A DNA stretch of 64,000 bases, taken from Acrasis kona (Eukaryota; Heterolobosea; Eutetramitea; Acrasida; Acrasidae). Below are positions 9,785 through 20,147 of this stretch, piece after piece. A program made the translations under genes and the position numbers. The notes under the pieces are model-generated. The model was given only the letters and a program-made list of their open reading frames with translations, was not told the DNA's origin and ran no database searches. Numbering within the stretch: the stretch's first letter is position 1; every line of letters starts with the position of its first letter. The stretch spans positions 1 to 64,000 of the forward strand of contig JAOPGA020000476.1 of assembly GCA_026419775.2 (NCBI GenBank), read 5' to 3'.

Positions 9785-10332
9785 TTACTTCTTCTTGCCG
9801 GTATCCTTGTAGAGTACCTTGGTCTTCTCGGCACCGCGGTGTTTCTTTGCTCTGTTCTTTCTTTCCTTGATTTGTTTACGTGACTTCTCAACCTTAGTCA
9901 AAAGTTTTTGCTACAAAATTAAAAAATCATTAAATCCAAAATCACTCACTCTAATAAGTCTGAAACGTGGTTCAACTCTCTTGGCATCTTGAACGGTGTC
10001 ATAGATCAAACCGAATCCGGTTGATTTTCCACCTCCGAATTGAGTTCTGAAGCCGAACAAAAAGATAGTGTTAAGGTCGCTGACTTTGTACATCTTGGCG
10101 ACTCTCTCCTTTAGCTCATCTCTTGTCAAGGATTGCTTTCCAGGATGCAAAATATCGACAGACTGTATTATGCGTAAGTACATGTTCCATTTCACATGCG
10201 ACATTATCCAGCTGACTTGCCATATTTTGTCGCATATTATAAAGTACTTACGAATTGTCTTCTGTTTAGGAGTCTGTTTGTTAAAAACTTGCGAGTACGA
10301 ATGGTGGCCTTTGAGGTATCTGCAGCGGGCAT
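9785..10332 (-). CDS. RPS24: 40S ribosomal protein eS24 (RPS24)
   Basis: Three exons on the reverse strand: 10252-10332, 9950-10162 and 9785-9910, joined by GT-AG introns of 89 and 39 nt, giving 139 residues. The product starts with an [11 protein letters not shown] motif, contains D-I-L-H-P-G, the strongly conserved [15 protein letters not shown] segment (around residues 69-85) and Y-D-x-V-x-D-A-K, and ends in a Lys/Arg-rich helix, exactly the eS24 layout. eS24 is a component of the small ribosomal subunit body, contacting 18S rRNA. ATG at 10332 is the only start in phase with the first splice junction. Length is close to the family norm (about 130). Transcribed divergently from the DAW1 gene. 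Confidence 0.96.
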
Positions 10333-10592
10333 GTTATGACTTTGGCTCTTTTCACAATCTTCGAAATTTGTATTTTTTCACTCAACTAATCTGATAGGAG
10401 GGTTGTTTACAATTATAGAAATTAATAGTTTCTGGAATTCTTCAATTAGCATGACGACTGTCGTGAAAACGAATTCTAATATCATATTACGAACAAGATT
10501 GCACTATTGTTCTTCAGTTTGAGGAAAGTGCAATGTCCAACCTTGACAAGTTGTCTTGGCTTTGGTAAAGGTAAACCGCCAATTGATAAAAA

Positions 10593-11995
10593 ATGAGATT
10601 GAGAAGATTTCTGCTCAGGTACTATCCACCAGGTATAATATTGGAGTATGAGCGCTCCAGTGGCATTGAAGAGTCGAAAACTATCGATCTCCTCGATCTT
10701 GATCAAAAGTAAGAAAAGATTTTAAGCGAGATCTAAAACTGTAAGCACTGATATTGACGCTACGGTCGAGCAGATTATAAGACACGAACCATTAATATCA
10801 GAGAGTAAGAGACCGCAGGTTACTGCGCTAGTTACAAGTAAATGTTAAATTATTACTCGATCTAACAGCGAACAGAGTTGAGAGATAAAGCGACATCTAC
10901 GGAGCATTCAAAATTTAGATTATATCAAGCTCTAAGTGGACACGAACTCCCGCTTACTAATTGTGCTTTTAATAAATCTGGTGACAAGTAAGAGTTCCCT
11001 CTACCGTAAATTAACTCTTCAGATTCATTACAGGAAGTTATGACAGAACATGCAAAGTTTGGGATACACACACCGGTAGAGAGTTACTCTCTTTGCGAGG
11101 GCATAGAAATGTAGTATACTCTATAGCTTTCAACAACCCTTTTGGAGATAAGATCATTACAGGCTCCTTCGACAAGACTTGCGGACTGTGGAATGCCAAC
11201 ACTGGAGAATGCTATTACTCTCTGAGAGGACATCAGACGGAAATTGTAAGCTTGTCGTTCAATCCACAATCCACATTAATTGCAACTGGATCTATGGATG
11301 CTACTGCAAAGTTATGGGATGTGGAGACAGGTTCGGAGCTGTACACTTTCGCTGGTCACCAACAAGAAATTGTGTCGTTAAATTTTAATAACATTGGAGA
11401 CTTGATAGTCACTGGCTCATTTGACCATACCACTAAATTATGGGATGTAAGGACTGGTAGGGACGTCCATACTTTTACAGGACACAAGGGAGAAATTTCA
11501 TCGACTCAATTCAATTTTGCTGGTGACCTGGTAATCTCTGGTAGTATAGATAATACTTGTAAAATTTGGAGTGTCAGAACAGGTACTTGTCAAAAAACAC
11601 TTCGTGGTCATCAAGACGAAGTATTAGATATAGCCTTCAATGCCGCTGGGACACGAATTGTAACAGGTTCGGCAGATTGTTCGGCTAAAGTATGGAACAC
11701 TATTACTGGAAACTGCATCGCCAGTTGTTACGGGCATCACGGAGAGATCAGCAAGGTTTCATTCAATCCCCAAGGGCACACCATTATTACTGCCAGCAGC
11801 GACAAGACGTGCAGATTATGGAATGTAGAGACTGGAGACTGCACTCAACAACTGCAGGGGCACACCGATGAGATATTTAGTTGCGCCTTTAATTACGAAG
11901 GTGATACCATCATCACTGGATCAAAAGATAATACTTGCAGAATTTGGAAGTCTGAAGATTATTCTGACAGACAACAATATTACGACATGCAATGA
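10593..11995 (+). CDS. DAW1: Dynein assembly factor with WD repeats 1 (DAW1/ODA16)
   Basis: Four exons, 10593-10708, 10746-10837, 10876-10987 and 11023-11995, separated by introns of only 37, 38 and 35 nt; phases join to 430 residues. The first exon encodes M-R-L[12 protein letters not shown], the conserved ODA16 N-terminus, and exon 3 ends in the L-P-L-T-N...[13 protein letters not shown] block. Eight WD40 repeats follow, each ending in the W-D or I-W-K type dipeptide. ODA16 is the cargo adaptor that links outer-arm dynein to intraflagellar transport through IFT46, so the organism builds motile flagella. Length matches orthologues (about 415). A poly(A)-like AATAAA lies right after the stop, which nearly abuts the Mo25 gene on the other strand. 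Confidence 0.96.
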
Positions 11996-12008
11996 AAATA
12001 AAATAAAT

Positions 12009-13261
12009 TTATATCAAGTCCTCGTCTTCATGAGAGGGAGTGTTGTCTGCAGTTTGTGGAGGTCCATGAGGGTCACTAATGTTGTTAATCTTTGAAATCA
12101 ACAACGCCTTCTCTTCTATGAATTGTTCGTCTTCAGTTTTATCTTCATGGAATGTCTTTAAGAATTTAACAATCTTAACCTTGTTGTTATACAAAATCTC
12201 GACCACCTCTGGATCTTTATTGGGATTCGCGACGAACACTTTAAACACGTGAAATGCTTCTATTTGTATGTTCTTCCGCTTATCAAGAAGCAAGTTCATC
12301 ATGAGTTTCAAATTGTCCTTCTTGTTAATGTATCTTTTCATAATGTTAAAATTTGATCTATCCAAAAGAATTTCTCCTAAAAGCTATAGAGCGTTGTTAG
12401 AGCAAAGGAAAGTTGAAAATATTACTCTTAAAGATTGACGCTTGGTAACATAATTATCAGACTTTAAAAGCTTTGTATATCTGAGGAAGAATGAATCAAA
12501 ATTATGATCTAGAAATTCAGATATAAGAGGCTTGTGCCTTGATAAGATTTCTTTGAAGGTAGCGAAGGCGTCGGAAGCTACTTCAAAATGAGATAAATCT
12601 ACGTAGTTGAAAATCTTATACAGCTGTTCTGTATTGTTGAGCATATCCTTCGCTAGGAGTTCGTGCTTCAAGCTCTCCCTAAGCATGCTTCCGCATAATA
12701 GCGCGATTTCTGTTCTCTCATAGCTACACCTTTGTAAGACTAGAATAAGAATGCAAGGCTTACAATGACATTAGCATGTAGAGGATGTCCTTATTTTCAT
12801 GCACGTACTCTACCATGGGTAGCTTTCCACCGATAGTCAGCTTCAACATGTTGTTGTATATTTGAGCGGCATCTTTTCTTGCCTGGGTGAAATTAATATC
12901 AACAATAATGTCGAGTCATACTTCAAAATCTAAATGCTCCAAATACTGAACGATTGTTTGTAAAAGATTTGTATTGTTAGCTTCCTTGGCAGCCTCCTGA
13001 ACGTCTGTTTTCTTTGGCTCAACCTCTCCCTCTCCGTATAATATAGCTTTTATTTGTTGGAACAAGCGGCCAAGTTCCTCAACACTCTGCACATTAGCAA
13101 ACTTACATTGGTATGCTTACTTTCTGGTATTTCGAACTTTGTTGGTACCCATGAGGATCATCATAAACAATTTTAGAAATAACCTTATAACAGTCAGCGC
13201 ACGTATGCACAAGTTCTGTTGGAGATTTCTTGGAAGAAAATATCCTTCTAAGCGAGGACAT
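12009..13261 (-). CDS. CAB39: Mo25/CAB39 scaffold protein
   Basis: Five exons on the reverse strand (13121-13261, 12922-13086, 12764-12882, 12426-12729, 12009-12383) with introns of 34, 39, 34 and 42 nt; all phases join to 367 residues. The C-terminal exon has the diagnostic [11 protein letters not shown][14 protein letters not shown] and D-E-Q-F-x-E-E-K segments of Mo25, and exon 4 the L-R-E-x-x-x-H-E and A-S-D-A-F-A-T-F-K segments. Mo25 is an armadillo-like helical repeat protein that, with STRAD, activates LKB1, and also activates Ste20/GCK kinases; it controls polarity and division. The N-terminus carries the usual F-x-x-K-K-S-P-x-E-L-V motif. A slightly longer acidic C-terminus than animal homologues (341) is the only oddity. 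Splice site 12729/12764 uses AAG. Confidence 0.95.
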
Positions 13262-13339
13262 GAAAAAAGATTACTGGTTGAGTTTTAAATACAATAATTT
13301 TGTAAACAAGGTTAATTTTATTTATTTAAAAAGCTCAGG

Positions 13340-14291
13340 TTAGTTTCCAGGGTTCCTCTTCTGTATCTGTTCTATCAATTTATCAAGTCTCACCCGCTTT
13401 GGCTTTAGTGCTGCGTAATCACAAAGAGTCAGTTTCAAAAACTAAAAGTAGACTTATCATAATGCTTTGGCGTATGTCGGGATCCGAAGTGCTCTTTAGT
13501 CGTTCTTGTAATTCTTCTATTTCAGTGTCCTCCTTGTCCGCAATTTCTTCAATTTCCGTGTTTGATTTGCTGTCCAAGTCCTCTTCTTCTTCCTCTGGTT
13601 TTGGTGAGTCTGCCTTTGGTGGTGGTGGTTGGACTGGTTGTTGTTCCTCTACGTGCGGATCCTCGAGTTTTGTTGGTTTCTTCTACGTGAATGAGTCAAC
13701 TTTCCATTGTTGATGTTACTTACCGCTCTTTTCTTTTTGGGTTCGCTTGTTGTGACGGGTTCCTCTTCGTGTTTTTTAACATTCTTCCTTGCTCTCTTCT
13801 TTGCGGGTTGTTTGCCGCCGATCGAACCGCGTCCTTTAGTGGAGGCTCTACGCTTAGTGCTGCAAAGTTTATGATTTACCACGGTTGCGCGCTTACTGTT
13901 CGTTGTCTGACTCTGACTCTGTATCGGTTGATTTTGCATATTTTAGTTCGGATTCGTCACGATGGGGTGTAATTGTGTGTCCGCTGTTTAAATGTTAGAA
14001 TAATGTGAGCAAAATGTACCTAACAGATGCGGATATCTGTTGTATTAGAGTATCGGCTTCAGCCCTGGCTACCTCTGCATGATGTGACTCACTAGAAATG
14101 TGAAATATGTCCCTTAGTCTATCTATTATTTTCTGCTTTTCCCATGTTAGCTCGCCCTGCGCCCTAACGGCACTAACAACGGCACTATAAGCAGTGGTTT
14201 CTGAACCTTAATGTAATTCTTAAAACAACCAATTACCTAAATGACGTAATTGTGAATGCATATCACCGTTCTCGTCGCTCTTGGAAACCAT
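13340..14291 (-). CDS. ENT-domain (EMSY N-terminal type) nuclear protein
   Basis: Six exons (14237-14291, 14020-14206, 13897-13983, 13724-13859, 13454-13682, 13340-13410) joined by introns of 30, 36, 37, 41 and 43 nt; frames agree throughout and give 254 residues. Residues about 20-76 form an ENT domain: A-Y-S-A-V-V-S-A-V-R-A-Q-G-x-L-T-W-E-K, L-R-D-I-F-H-I-S, then H-H-A-E-V-x-R-A. ENT domains occur in EMSY and plant Agenet proteins and bind chromatin factors such as HP1. The rest is low complexity: basic stretches resembling nuclear localisation signals, a proline run and an acidic region. The start at 14291 is chosen because the frame upstream needs another exon; a possible first exon near 14480 does not fit in phase. 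The last donor reads GTCTAC and is the least certain junction. Confidence 0.78.
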
Positions 14292-14614
14292 AACACTTGT
14301 TTCCTTCTTTTTTGGAATTTTAGCATGTAACGTTATTAAGAGTTGACTAATTGAAGATCTGCTTGAACCAACCACGTCGTTGAACTATAATGACGGGGAT
14401 TAAGATGAGGCGATCTAGGTACTCTCAAGAACTATAGAGAGAGTGGTTTCGAGAAGTGCATCAAAATGATTGATTACCTGTTAACAATTGAATCATCAAA
14501 ATTGTTGAATATATTGTTGTGGTGATGAAGTCACTCGTAAAACACGTTCAAAAACAGCAATTTCTAAAATGTTTTTAAAATTGATATTGTTAAATATGGC
14601 AATTTAATTATAAT

Positions 14615-14707
14615 GGCGATTTGATCGAGATTTTTACGATACTGGTCTAAGATGGACGACTCAAGTTCGTCTCCGAAAGGGCGTGGGTTCAAATCCCACA
14701 GTCGTCA
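14615..14707 (+). tRNA. tRNA-Leu (CAA) with 13 nt D-loop insert
   Basis: Acceptor ggcgatt pairs with agtcgtc (two G-T wobbles); anticodon stem gacga/tcgtc encloses ctcaagt, anticodon CAA; a short type II variable arm (tccgaaagggc) and a perfect T arm gtggg/cccac follow. The D stem is atc/gat, but the D loop reads GAG, then 13 extra bases (14630-14642), then TGGTCTAA, where the eukaryotic Leu consensus is GAGTGGTCTAA. The insert interrupts box A and contains T5, a potential Pol III terminator. A second gene at 20148 is identical outside the insert. The extra bases could be an ectopic intron or a retained enlarged loop. Confidence 0.88.
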
Positions 14708-15258
14708 ATTTTGGGATTCTTTGAATCGTTTTCATAGCCTTACACTCAACACAGCCTCTTTATTATCACAACAGGAGAATTAAAGACTATTTACATCAAT
14801 TGATCAGATCTTCCTCTAGTTCCTATTAGATCATTAATATTGATTTTAAAACTCAAATAGGTGCATCTTTGTTTCCTGGATGGCTTCCACGATTGTGCGG
14901 ACAGAGCGGGCACTGCACTAACGAACCTACAACTGTATTAATCTCCGGTTTTCAAAACTGAGTAGCTCAGATTATGAAGTGGGAATATCCAAATTTGCCA
15001 AATTTTTATACGGGCTATTGTAACAATACTTTATTGTAACGATTAGTCGTCCTTATCAGAGCATATATAAGAGAGACGTTAGAATGAACACATGGTAACG
15101 TTAGAAACACTGGGATCATAATTGTTATTGCTTTTGTTGTGGCTTTAAAAGTAATTAATCCTGTCATTTCGCATTTGATAATGCTTGGCTTCATTTGTCG
15201 TACACTGTGTGGATGCGTCAGTTGATGTAGTAGTCAGAGTAGTTGCTATAGTGGTTGT
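14708..15258. other. Intergenic, nothing recognised
   Basis: Between the tRNA-Leu and the EGF-like fragment I see no gene. The start-bearing forward frame at 15185 is very rich in Val and overlaps the EGF fragment on the other strand, so it is taken as fortuitous. Confidence 0.4.
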
Positions 15259-15499
15259 GCTATTGCGGGAGTTATATATCCAACGTTACAAATACAGACA
15301 TTATCAGCCATGCACCTCCACCGCAACATGCAGTTGTAAGATTATACTTGATACTATAACAGTTGTATGCTTCGCATAGTTGCCCATGAAATCCATCTCT
15401 GCATGAGCATTTGCACACATGTTCCGTTTCCACCACATAGCTACACCCTTTAGTTAATATCAAGCAAACGCACTTGTTATAACTCAAAAAGACATTCAA
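15259..15499 (-). pseudogene. EGF-like repeat fragment, frameshifted
   Basis: The reverse strand encodes C-x-C-x5-G-F-H-G-Q-L-C, a typical EGF-like second half, about 15370-15430. A little downstream, in another frame, C-M-A-D-N-V-C-I-C-N-V-G-Y follows, again an EGF-like unit of the kind seen in the large adhesion proteins of this lineage (compare the gene at the right edge of the window). A frame change between them, no ATG, and no continuation on either side mark it as a broken fragment of an EGF-repeat gene. It lies between tRNA-Leu and tRNA-Gly. Confidence 0.4.
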
Positions 15500-15532
15500 A
15501 GACGAGATGTCAAAGTTATATAAGTAAAAATA

Positions 15533-15603
15533 TGCGTTAAACGGGAATCGAACCCGTGTCGCGAGCTTGGAAGGCTAGCATTCTACCACTATACCATTAA
15601 CGC
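15533..15603 (-). tRNA. tRNA-Gly (TCC)
   Basis: Reverse-strand cloverleaf: acceptor gcgttaa with ttaacgc, D loop containing tagtggta of normal size, anticodon stem ctagc/gctcg around cttccaa (anticodon TCC), T arm acggg/cccgt with ttcgatt, discriminator A. No insert in the D loop. Confidence 0.94.
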
Positions 15604-15664
15604 ATTCTTCGCTACAACGAATGATAATTATTGTGTACATAATCGACATTCATATTTTCTGATT

Positions 15665-16305
15665 TTATTTTCTTTTCACCTTCCTCTTCTTTCTCGTCAT
15701 GTTTCTTCCCTTCTTTGTATTAAACATGTGCACTTTACGGTACGATTTGTATTGGGATGATGTCCTGTTGACTTTATCATCTAAAAAGTGTGTTCTGTGA
15801 ACATATGGATTATCCTGGGCAAGCAGACCAATTCTCTGTTTAACCTTTTTAATTGGCTTCTTGTCCTTCTTGTATGATTTACGCAGGACTTTCGTCCTCT
15901 ACCTCTTCAACAAGTCCCAACTCCTCTCTCTTTTGACCCATTCTGATGTCTTGTTCCGTTTGGTCCTCACAATCTCTCCTTTTTTCGTTGCACTAGTTCT
16001 GTAGGTGGCATGTTCTTTTGCTGTTCAAGAATACTCTTCTCGGATCTTGGTTTTTGGTCAAGTTTCTGAACGAAATAATTAGCAGCTGTCTTTTTTGGTC
16101 TTTTTTGCTGGGGTAGTAGAATTTTATTTTGTGTGTTTTGTCTGTTTACTTTTAAACTCTCGTCATCTAGCATTCTAATTCTATTATTTTCGGCGTTCTT
16201 CTTTGCATTCTCTCTTTGGATGGCTACTCTAGTTTTGGCATACTGTCTTCCGACGAAATTCAAGATGGGGTAACCAGTACCTTGAGGCACAAAGGGACGA
16301 AGCAT
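15665..16305 (-). CDS. Small basic protein of unknown function
   Basis: ATG at 16305 opens a frame that would stop at 15967, but two very short GT-AG introns restore continuity: exons 15971-16305, 15903-15942 and 15665-15868, with introns of 28 and 34 nt, giving 192 residues. The protein is strongly basic, with Gln/Asn/Lys-rich helices in the middle and a Lys/Arg-dense C-terminus resembling nucleolar localisation signals. I recognise no family; the composition suggests an RNA-associated, perhaps ribosome-biogenesis, role, but that is inference only. A poly-A/T run lies near the first junction, so a sequencing frameshift is a possible alternative to the 28 nt intron. Confidence 0.6.
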
Positions 16306-16366
16306 TCAATTACACACAGTCAATTAACTTCATTACAACCCATCTAAAAAAAACTATATTGATTGC

Positions 16367-17419
16367 ATGGTTGATGAACGTGAACCGGACTCAGGTGAGC
16401 CTATATATGTTAAAGAAAAAGAGCACCCAATATTACACCGTGCAAAATCGTCAGTTCTAAATTTCTTTCATGTGCCCCTAAGAAAGATTGCACCATTCGT
16501 TTCATCTGCAATATTCTGCATTATAATTACCTATATAATGGCGGTTGCTCAAGTAGTGGTACAAAATTATTCCATCAAGATGAAGGTTGATAGAAATCCA
16601 CCAGTGTTCGACCTTGGCTTTAAAATATTGCCATATGTTCATCATGAGACACTACCAGATTACCTTACCCTCGGATACCTTGGAATATCTTTTTTAATTA
16701 TATTATTCACAAGAAAAATGAGCGTCGCAGTTGATGCAGCCAGGAGGCTTTTGATTGTGTTGGGTGTCGTATTTTTCATCCGAGCAGTTTCCATATCAGT
16801 CACTTGGTTACCGAATCCATTTCCACTATGTAAAGCATCAGAGTTGGGTAATCCCCTCGTGGAGGCGTTGTTAATTTTAGCAGCTCAGGCCAAGACGTGT
16901 CAAGATTGCTTCTTCTCTGGTCACTCTGTCGCAATCACATTGTCCTGCATGTTATGGTACGATTATTTGAACACAAAAATATGGATACGACTATTGGCCA
17001 TCCCAGCAGCATTCATTGGTGCTCTTGTCATTCTATTGTGTAGATTTCACTATACAGTCGACGTCATATTCGGATTCCTGATCACCTTCCTCATGTGGAA
17101 GTATTACCACATGTTCTTGCACAGAATAGAGAGATATCTGGTAAAGAAGCACGTTGAAATGCTAAAGAAACAAAAATCAAAACCACCTTCCCTATACAAG
17201 TTAGCAAAAGGTTTTGTCAGAAGAGAAATGGGACAAGTAGAAGAATGTGATATCAACTACATACAAGATGTACTCAAGCACGAACCCATAGAAAGTCACA
17301 GGAAAGGAAAAGACGACGTACGAACCATATTCGTCATGGCAGTACTCAAGGCAGTAACATGGCATGAATCATGGGGGTACCTGCTCGAATTACCCATCAT
17401 GCATTACGAACAAGTATAA
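16367..17419 (+). CDS. Sphingomyelin synthase-like membrane phosphotransferase
   Basis: Single-exon gene, 350 residues, ATG at 16367. It has about six hydrophobic segments and the motifs of the PAP2-C (sphingomyelin synthase/SMSr) family: an R-x4-S-V-T-W-L-P segment (residues 139-149), C-x-D-C-F-F-S-G-H-S with His186, and C-R-F-H-Y-T-V-D-V with His228 and Asp232, the catalytic triad. Enzymes of this family transfer a phosphoalcohol head group (choline, ethanolamine or inositol) from a phospholipid to ceramide in the Golgi or plasma membrane. Which head group is used cannot be told from motifs. The C-terminal cytosolic tail of about 90 residues is Lys-rich and longer than in many homologues. 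Its stop is only four bases from the stop of the convergent acyl-CoA synthetase relic. Confidence 0.88.
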   Translation: MVDEREPDSGEPIYVKEKEHPILHRAKSSVLNFFHVPLRKIAPFVSSAIFCIIITYIMAVAQVVVQNYSIKMKVDRNPPVFDLGFKILPYVHHETLPDYLTLGYLGISFLIILFTRKMSVAVDAARRLLIVLGVVFFIRAVSISVTWLPNPFPLCKASELGNPLVEALLILAAQAKTCQDCFFSGHSVAITLSCMLWYDYLNTKIWIRLLAIPAAFIGALVILLCRFHYTVDVIFGFLITFLMWKYYHMFLHRIERYLVKKHVEMLKKQKSKPPSLYKLAKGFVRREMGQVEECDINYIQDVLKHEPIESHRKGKDDVRTIFVMAVLKAVTWHESWGYLLELPIMHYEQV

Positions 17420-17423
17420 AATA

Positions 17424-18626
17424 TTAAAATTCTTTATTCACAAGTGTTTGTATGTCTATTAAAACTTGCACATCATCAATGGTAGCCGGTGCTTTAAAAG
17501 GCTTCATTTCGTCCTTCATGCCCACCACCGCACATTCGACTACATTTACGTGTCTACACAACACGTCCTCCATCACAGCAGTGCTCAATCGATGAGCAGC
17601 TACGTTAATCACATCGTCCGTACGTGACATGACGAATACGTTCTCAGAATCATCTTTGTAACCAGCGTCGCCAGTGTGATAGAATCCAAAATGTTTTTTC
17701 ATATAAGCTTCTACAAATCGATTCTCGTTATTCCACAGCGTAGTAAAAGCACCTGGAGGTAATGGTAACTTCACAACAATATCACCTTTTAGTTGACTAT
17801 GATCGTCTTGTTCTATTTGATAATCTTCGGATGAAGACGATGGTAATATACGTACGTCCCATCCACATACAGGTGCGTTGCTACTACCTGGTTGTATGCT
17901 GGTCGTATAATTCTTTTCGTGTTCCAAACCCAACATTTTGGCACAAATCGGCCATCCAGTTTCTGTTTGCCACCAATGATCAACAATTGGTATTCTATTA
18001 TCGAATAAAGAAATCAACCAATTCAACGTAGCACCATCACACCTCTCTCCAGCAACAAAAACGCTCTTTAAAGAGCTCACATCGTATTTATGAAGACCCT
18101 TTGCAGTTGGATCTTCTTTTTTAATGGCTCTTACGGCAGTAGGTGCCAAAAAAACACTAGAGACATGATTTTCGGATATGACTCTCCAAAAGGCACTTGC
18201 ATCGGGCGTTCCTACTGGTTTTCCTTCGTATAAAACAGTTGTTGCTCCGTAGAGTAATGGTCCATATACAATGTAAGAGTGACCCATCACCCAACCAATG
18301 TCGCTCGCTGCCCAAAATGTTTGATTTTGTTGAATGCTGTATAAATGTTTCATGCTCCATTTGAGCGCTACCATGTGACCGCCGGGTCTCACTACTGCTT
18401 TGGGGTTTCCCGTTGTGCCCGATGTGTAGAGAATGTAAGCCGGGTGATTGGATTCGACTGGCGTGCATTCGATTGGTGATGATGTATGATGTGAATCGAA
18501 ATTGTTTGGAGAGTCGAGTAGAGGGTAGAGATGGGTTGGGTGGGGACGAATGAACGTGAGTATGGGACACGTGCAGTTGCTCTCTTGAACTGCTTGTTGA
18601 ACGATGGATTGGTTGGTATTGACTAG
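17424..18626 (-). pseudogene. Truncated acyl-CoA synthetase (ACSS3/propionyl type) relic
   Basis: An uninterrupted frame on the reverse strand runs from just inside a TGA at 18627 to the stop at 17424 (400 codons), with no ATG until about 18378. It encodes Y-T-S-G-T-T-G-N-P-K (AMP-binding P-loop), S-D-I-G-W-V-x-G-H-S-Y, Y-E-G-K-P-V-G-T-P, W-W-Q-T-E-T-G-W-P and Y-H-T-G-D-A-G-Y, the signature of the ACSS3 branch. Two parts are missing: the whole N-terminal third of the enzyme, and about 65 residues of the C-terminal lid between V-V-G-M-K-D-E-M-K and a T-I-D-D segment that normally closes the protein. The lost lid segment carries the catalytic lysine (P-K-T-R-S-G-K-I). The frame is intact, yet the protein could not complete both half-reactions. 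Confidence 0.75.
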
Positions 18627-18733
18627 TCAATGTATTTTTGGTTATTAAATTAATTCACTTCCAATTGTAGCAATAACAGTCCGGGTTAATTACCCGAAGA
18701 TTTCGTAATATTGACACATGATAGGTTTTTGAA

Positions 18734-19424
18734 ATGAACAGAGGACTCAAAGTTCTAGGTACTCATAATTTATAAGCAATATCATAAATGATTAGTTTTA
18801 GGGGATTCTAATGTTGGTAAGACATCCATTATTAGGAGGTTGGATAAGAACGAATTTGTTGAGAACTATTTTCGAACACAAGGACCTAAAACCACTGCTA
18901 TCCATCACAACAAGACCGAAATTAATTTTGTGGATGTACCAAAAGAGCAAGTCTCCGGTAACCACTTACAATCTTCAAGATGTGTGTTAATAGTGTACGA
19001 CATCACGAATGCAAGTACTTTCGCGAATGTAGGGAATTGGTGGAACATGATTGTAGACTACAACCATGATGCGAACATTATAATTGTTGGAAACAAGAGC
19101 GATATGAGCGGCATGCAATCAGTTCCGTCAGAGGTAGGCAGAAAGAAAGCAACAAACTACGGAATACCATTCTTTGAAATAAGTTGCAAAAACAACTCTC
19201 AAATTGCGGCAGTGCTTGACAAGATTGTTCAAATGAGCACAGTTGTAAGCATTCCGCTTGAGGTAACCGTGCCATTCAAAGTACACCGCAACATTGACAT
19301 CATACCTTTTTGGCGATCTACTTTATCATTTCTTACTTGTAACGCTGTATTCAGCAATGATGTAAAATATACACCTCTACTTTCTGATGATGGTGAGGAT
19401 CAAAATAATATACCTATGCAGTAA
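18734..19424 (+). CDS. Divergent Ras/Rab-like small GTPase
   Basis: Two exons, 18734-18758 and 18802-19424, joined across a 43 nt intron that lies inside the P-loop codon, giving 215 residues. G1 reads G-D-S-N-V-G-K-T-S, and G4 reads G-N-K-S-D, with E-I-S-C-K as G5, so guanine binding is likely. In place of the G3 D-T-A-G-Q-E motif there is V-D-V-P-K-E-Q: the Asp is present but the Gly and catalytic Gln are absent, suggesting slow or no hydrolysis. The switch I region is short. No C-terminal prenylation Cys is visible; the tail is acidic. Most like Rab/Ras-like proteins of amoebae; exact subfamily unresolved. Confidence 0.8.
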
Positions 19425-19550
19425 TAAATTGAAATGAACATATAAAATTGTCTTACGTGTCTTTATGTATCGACCGAATTCCAACTAATTTTTGCTGTTT
19501 TGTTGGTCTCACTGCTTGTCGAGGTTTTTCATGACAGACCAAATTTTGTA

Positions 19551-19800
19551 ATGGAGGAAACAAAATCTATTTGTGTCATCGGAGCTGGAGCAGCGGGGTT
19601 AGCAGTAACGCGACACCTAGCACTAAATTTTCCAGACGAGAATACTCTCTGTGTTTCTTCTACTTGCATTCGTATTTCACAATAGGGTTTTGAAATGAGC
19701 TCAATTTTAAAATGACATTGAAAAGATATTGGTGGAGTCCATGTCGAATGTAACTATTGCCACAATCTCGACATCACCAACAACTCAGATATTCTCGTTT
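19551..19800 (+). pseudogene. Flavin monooxygenase N-terminal fragment
   Basis: ATG at 19551 starts M-E-E-T-K-S-I-C-V-I-G-A-G-A-A-G-L-A, a Rossmann FAD-binding G-x-G-x2-G motif as in flavin-containing monooxygenases. After about 30 residues the frame fails; a weak D-I-G-G-V motif, which follows at the right distance in FMOs, is found around 19728 in another frame after two stops. Nothing of the catalytic body remains before the tRNA-Ser. A 5'-end remnant of an FMO-like gene is the simplest reading. Confidence 0.45.
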
Positions 19801-19860
19801 TGGTGAGTCAATGAACACTGTCCAACTCTCTGTCATCTGTTTAAATAGATTTAAAAAATT

Positions 19861-19953
19861 CGTGTTCGGCAGGATTTGAACCTGCGCATCTTTCGATAAC
19901 AGATTTCTAGTCTGCCGCCATAATCTTTTTCTTGACCGCTCGGCCACGAACAC
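19861..19953 (-). tRNA. tRNA-Ser (AGA) with 12 nt D-loop insert
   Basis: Reverse-strand tRNA: acceptor gtgttcg/cgaacac, anticodon stem gcaga/tctgt around ctagaaa (anticodon AGA), long variable arm, T arm gcagg/cctgc with ttcaaat, discriminator G. The D stem is gcc/ggc and the loop starts gagcggtcaa as in other eukaryotic tRNA-Ser, but is followed by 12 extra bases (plus-strand 19920-19931; sense gaaaaagattat) before the 3' half of the stem. Its length without the insert (81 nt) is that of a normal tRNA-Ser. Confidence 0.88.
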
Positions 19954-20147
19954 ATGCATCAATATTTTAATATATAAGCTAAGATATTGAGATACTCCTC
20001 GATCAAACAATGATTGCCGGTCAAGATATAATACTGAGTGCAAGGAAAATGATATACTGTCAATGTTTTATGAACTTTTATCGAGGAATATGGGATTTGC
20101 ATCATTTATTAGAATAGTATATAAGGTTTTTAAAAATTGAGATGTAT

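Noticed and set aside
14655-14707. A mini-hairpin pairing gacgact with agtcgtc at the tRNA-Leu 3' end
   Set aside because: The match is perfect but would leave no D or anticodon arm; the gacga bases belong to the anticodon stem of the full tRNA.
15185-15379. Val-rich forward ORF
   Set aside because: Low-complexity composition, and it overlaps EGF-like motifs on the other strand.
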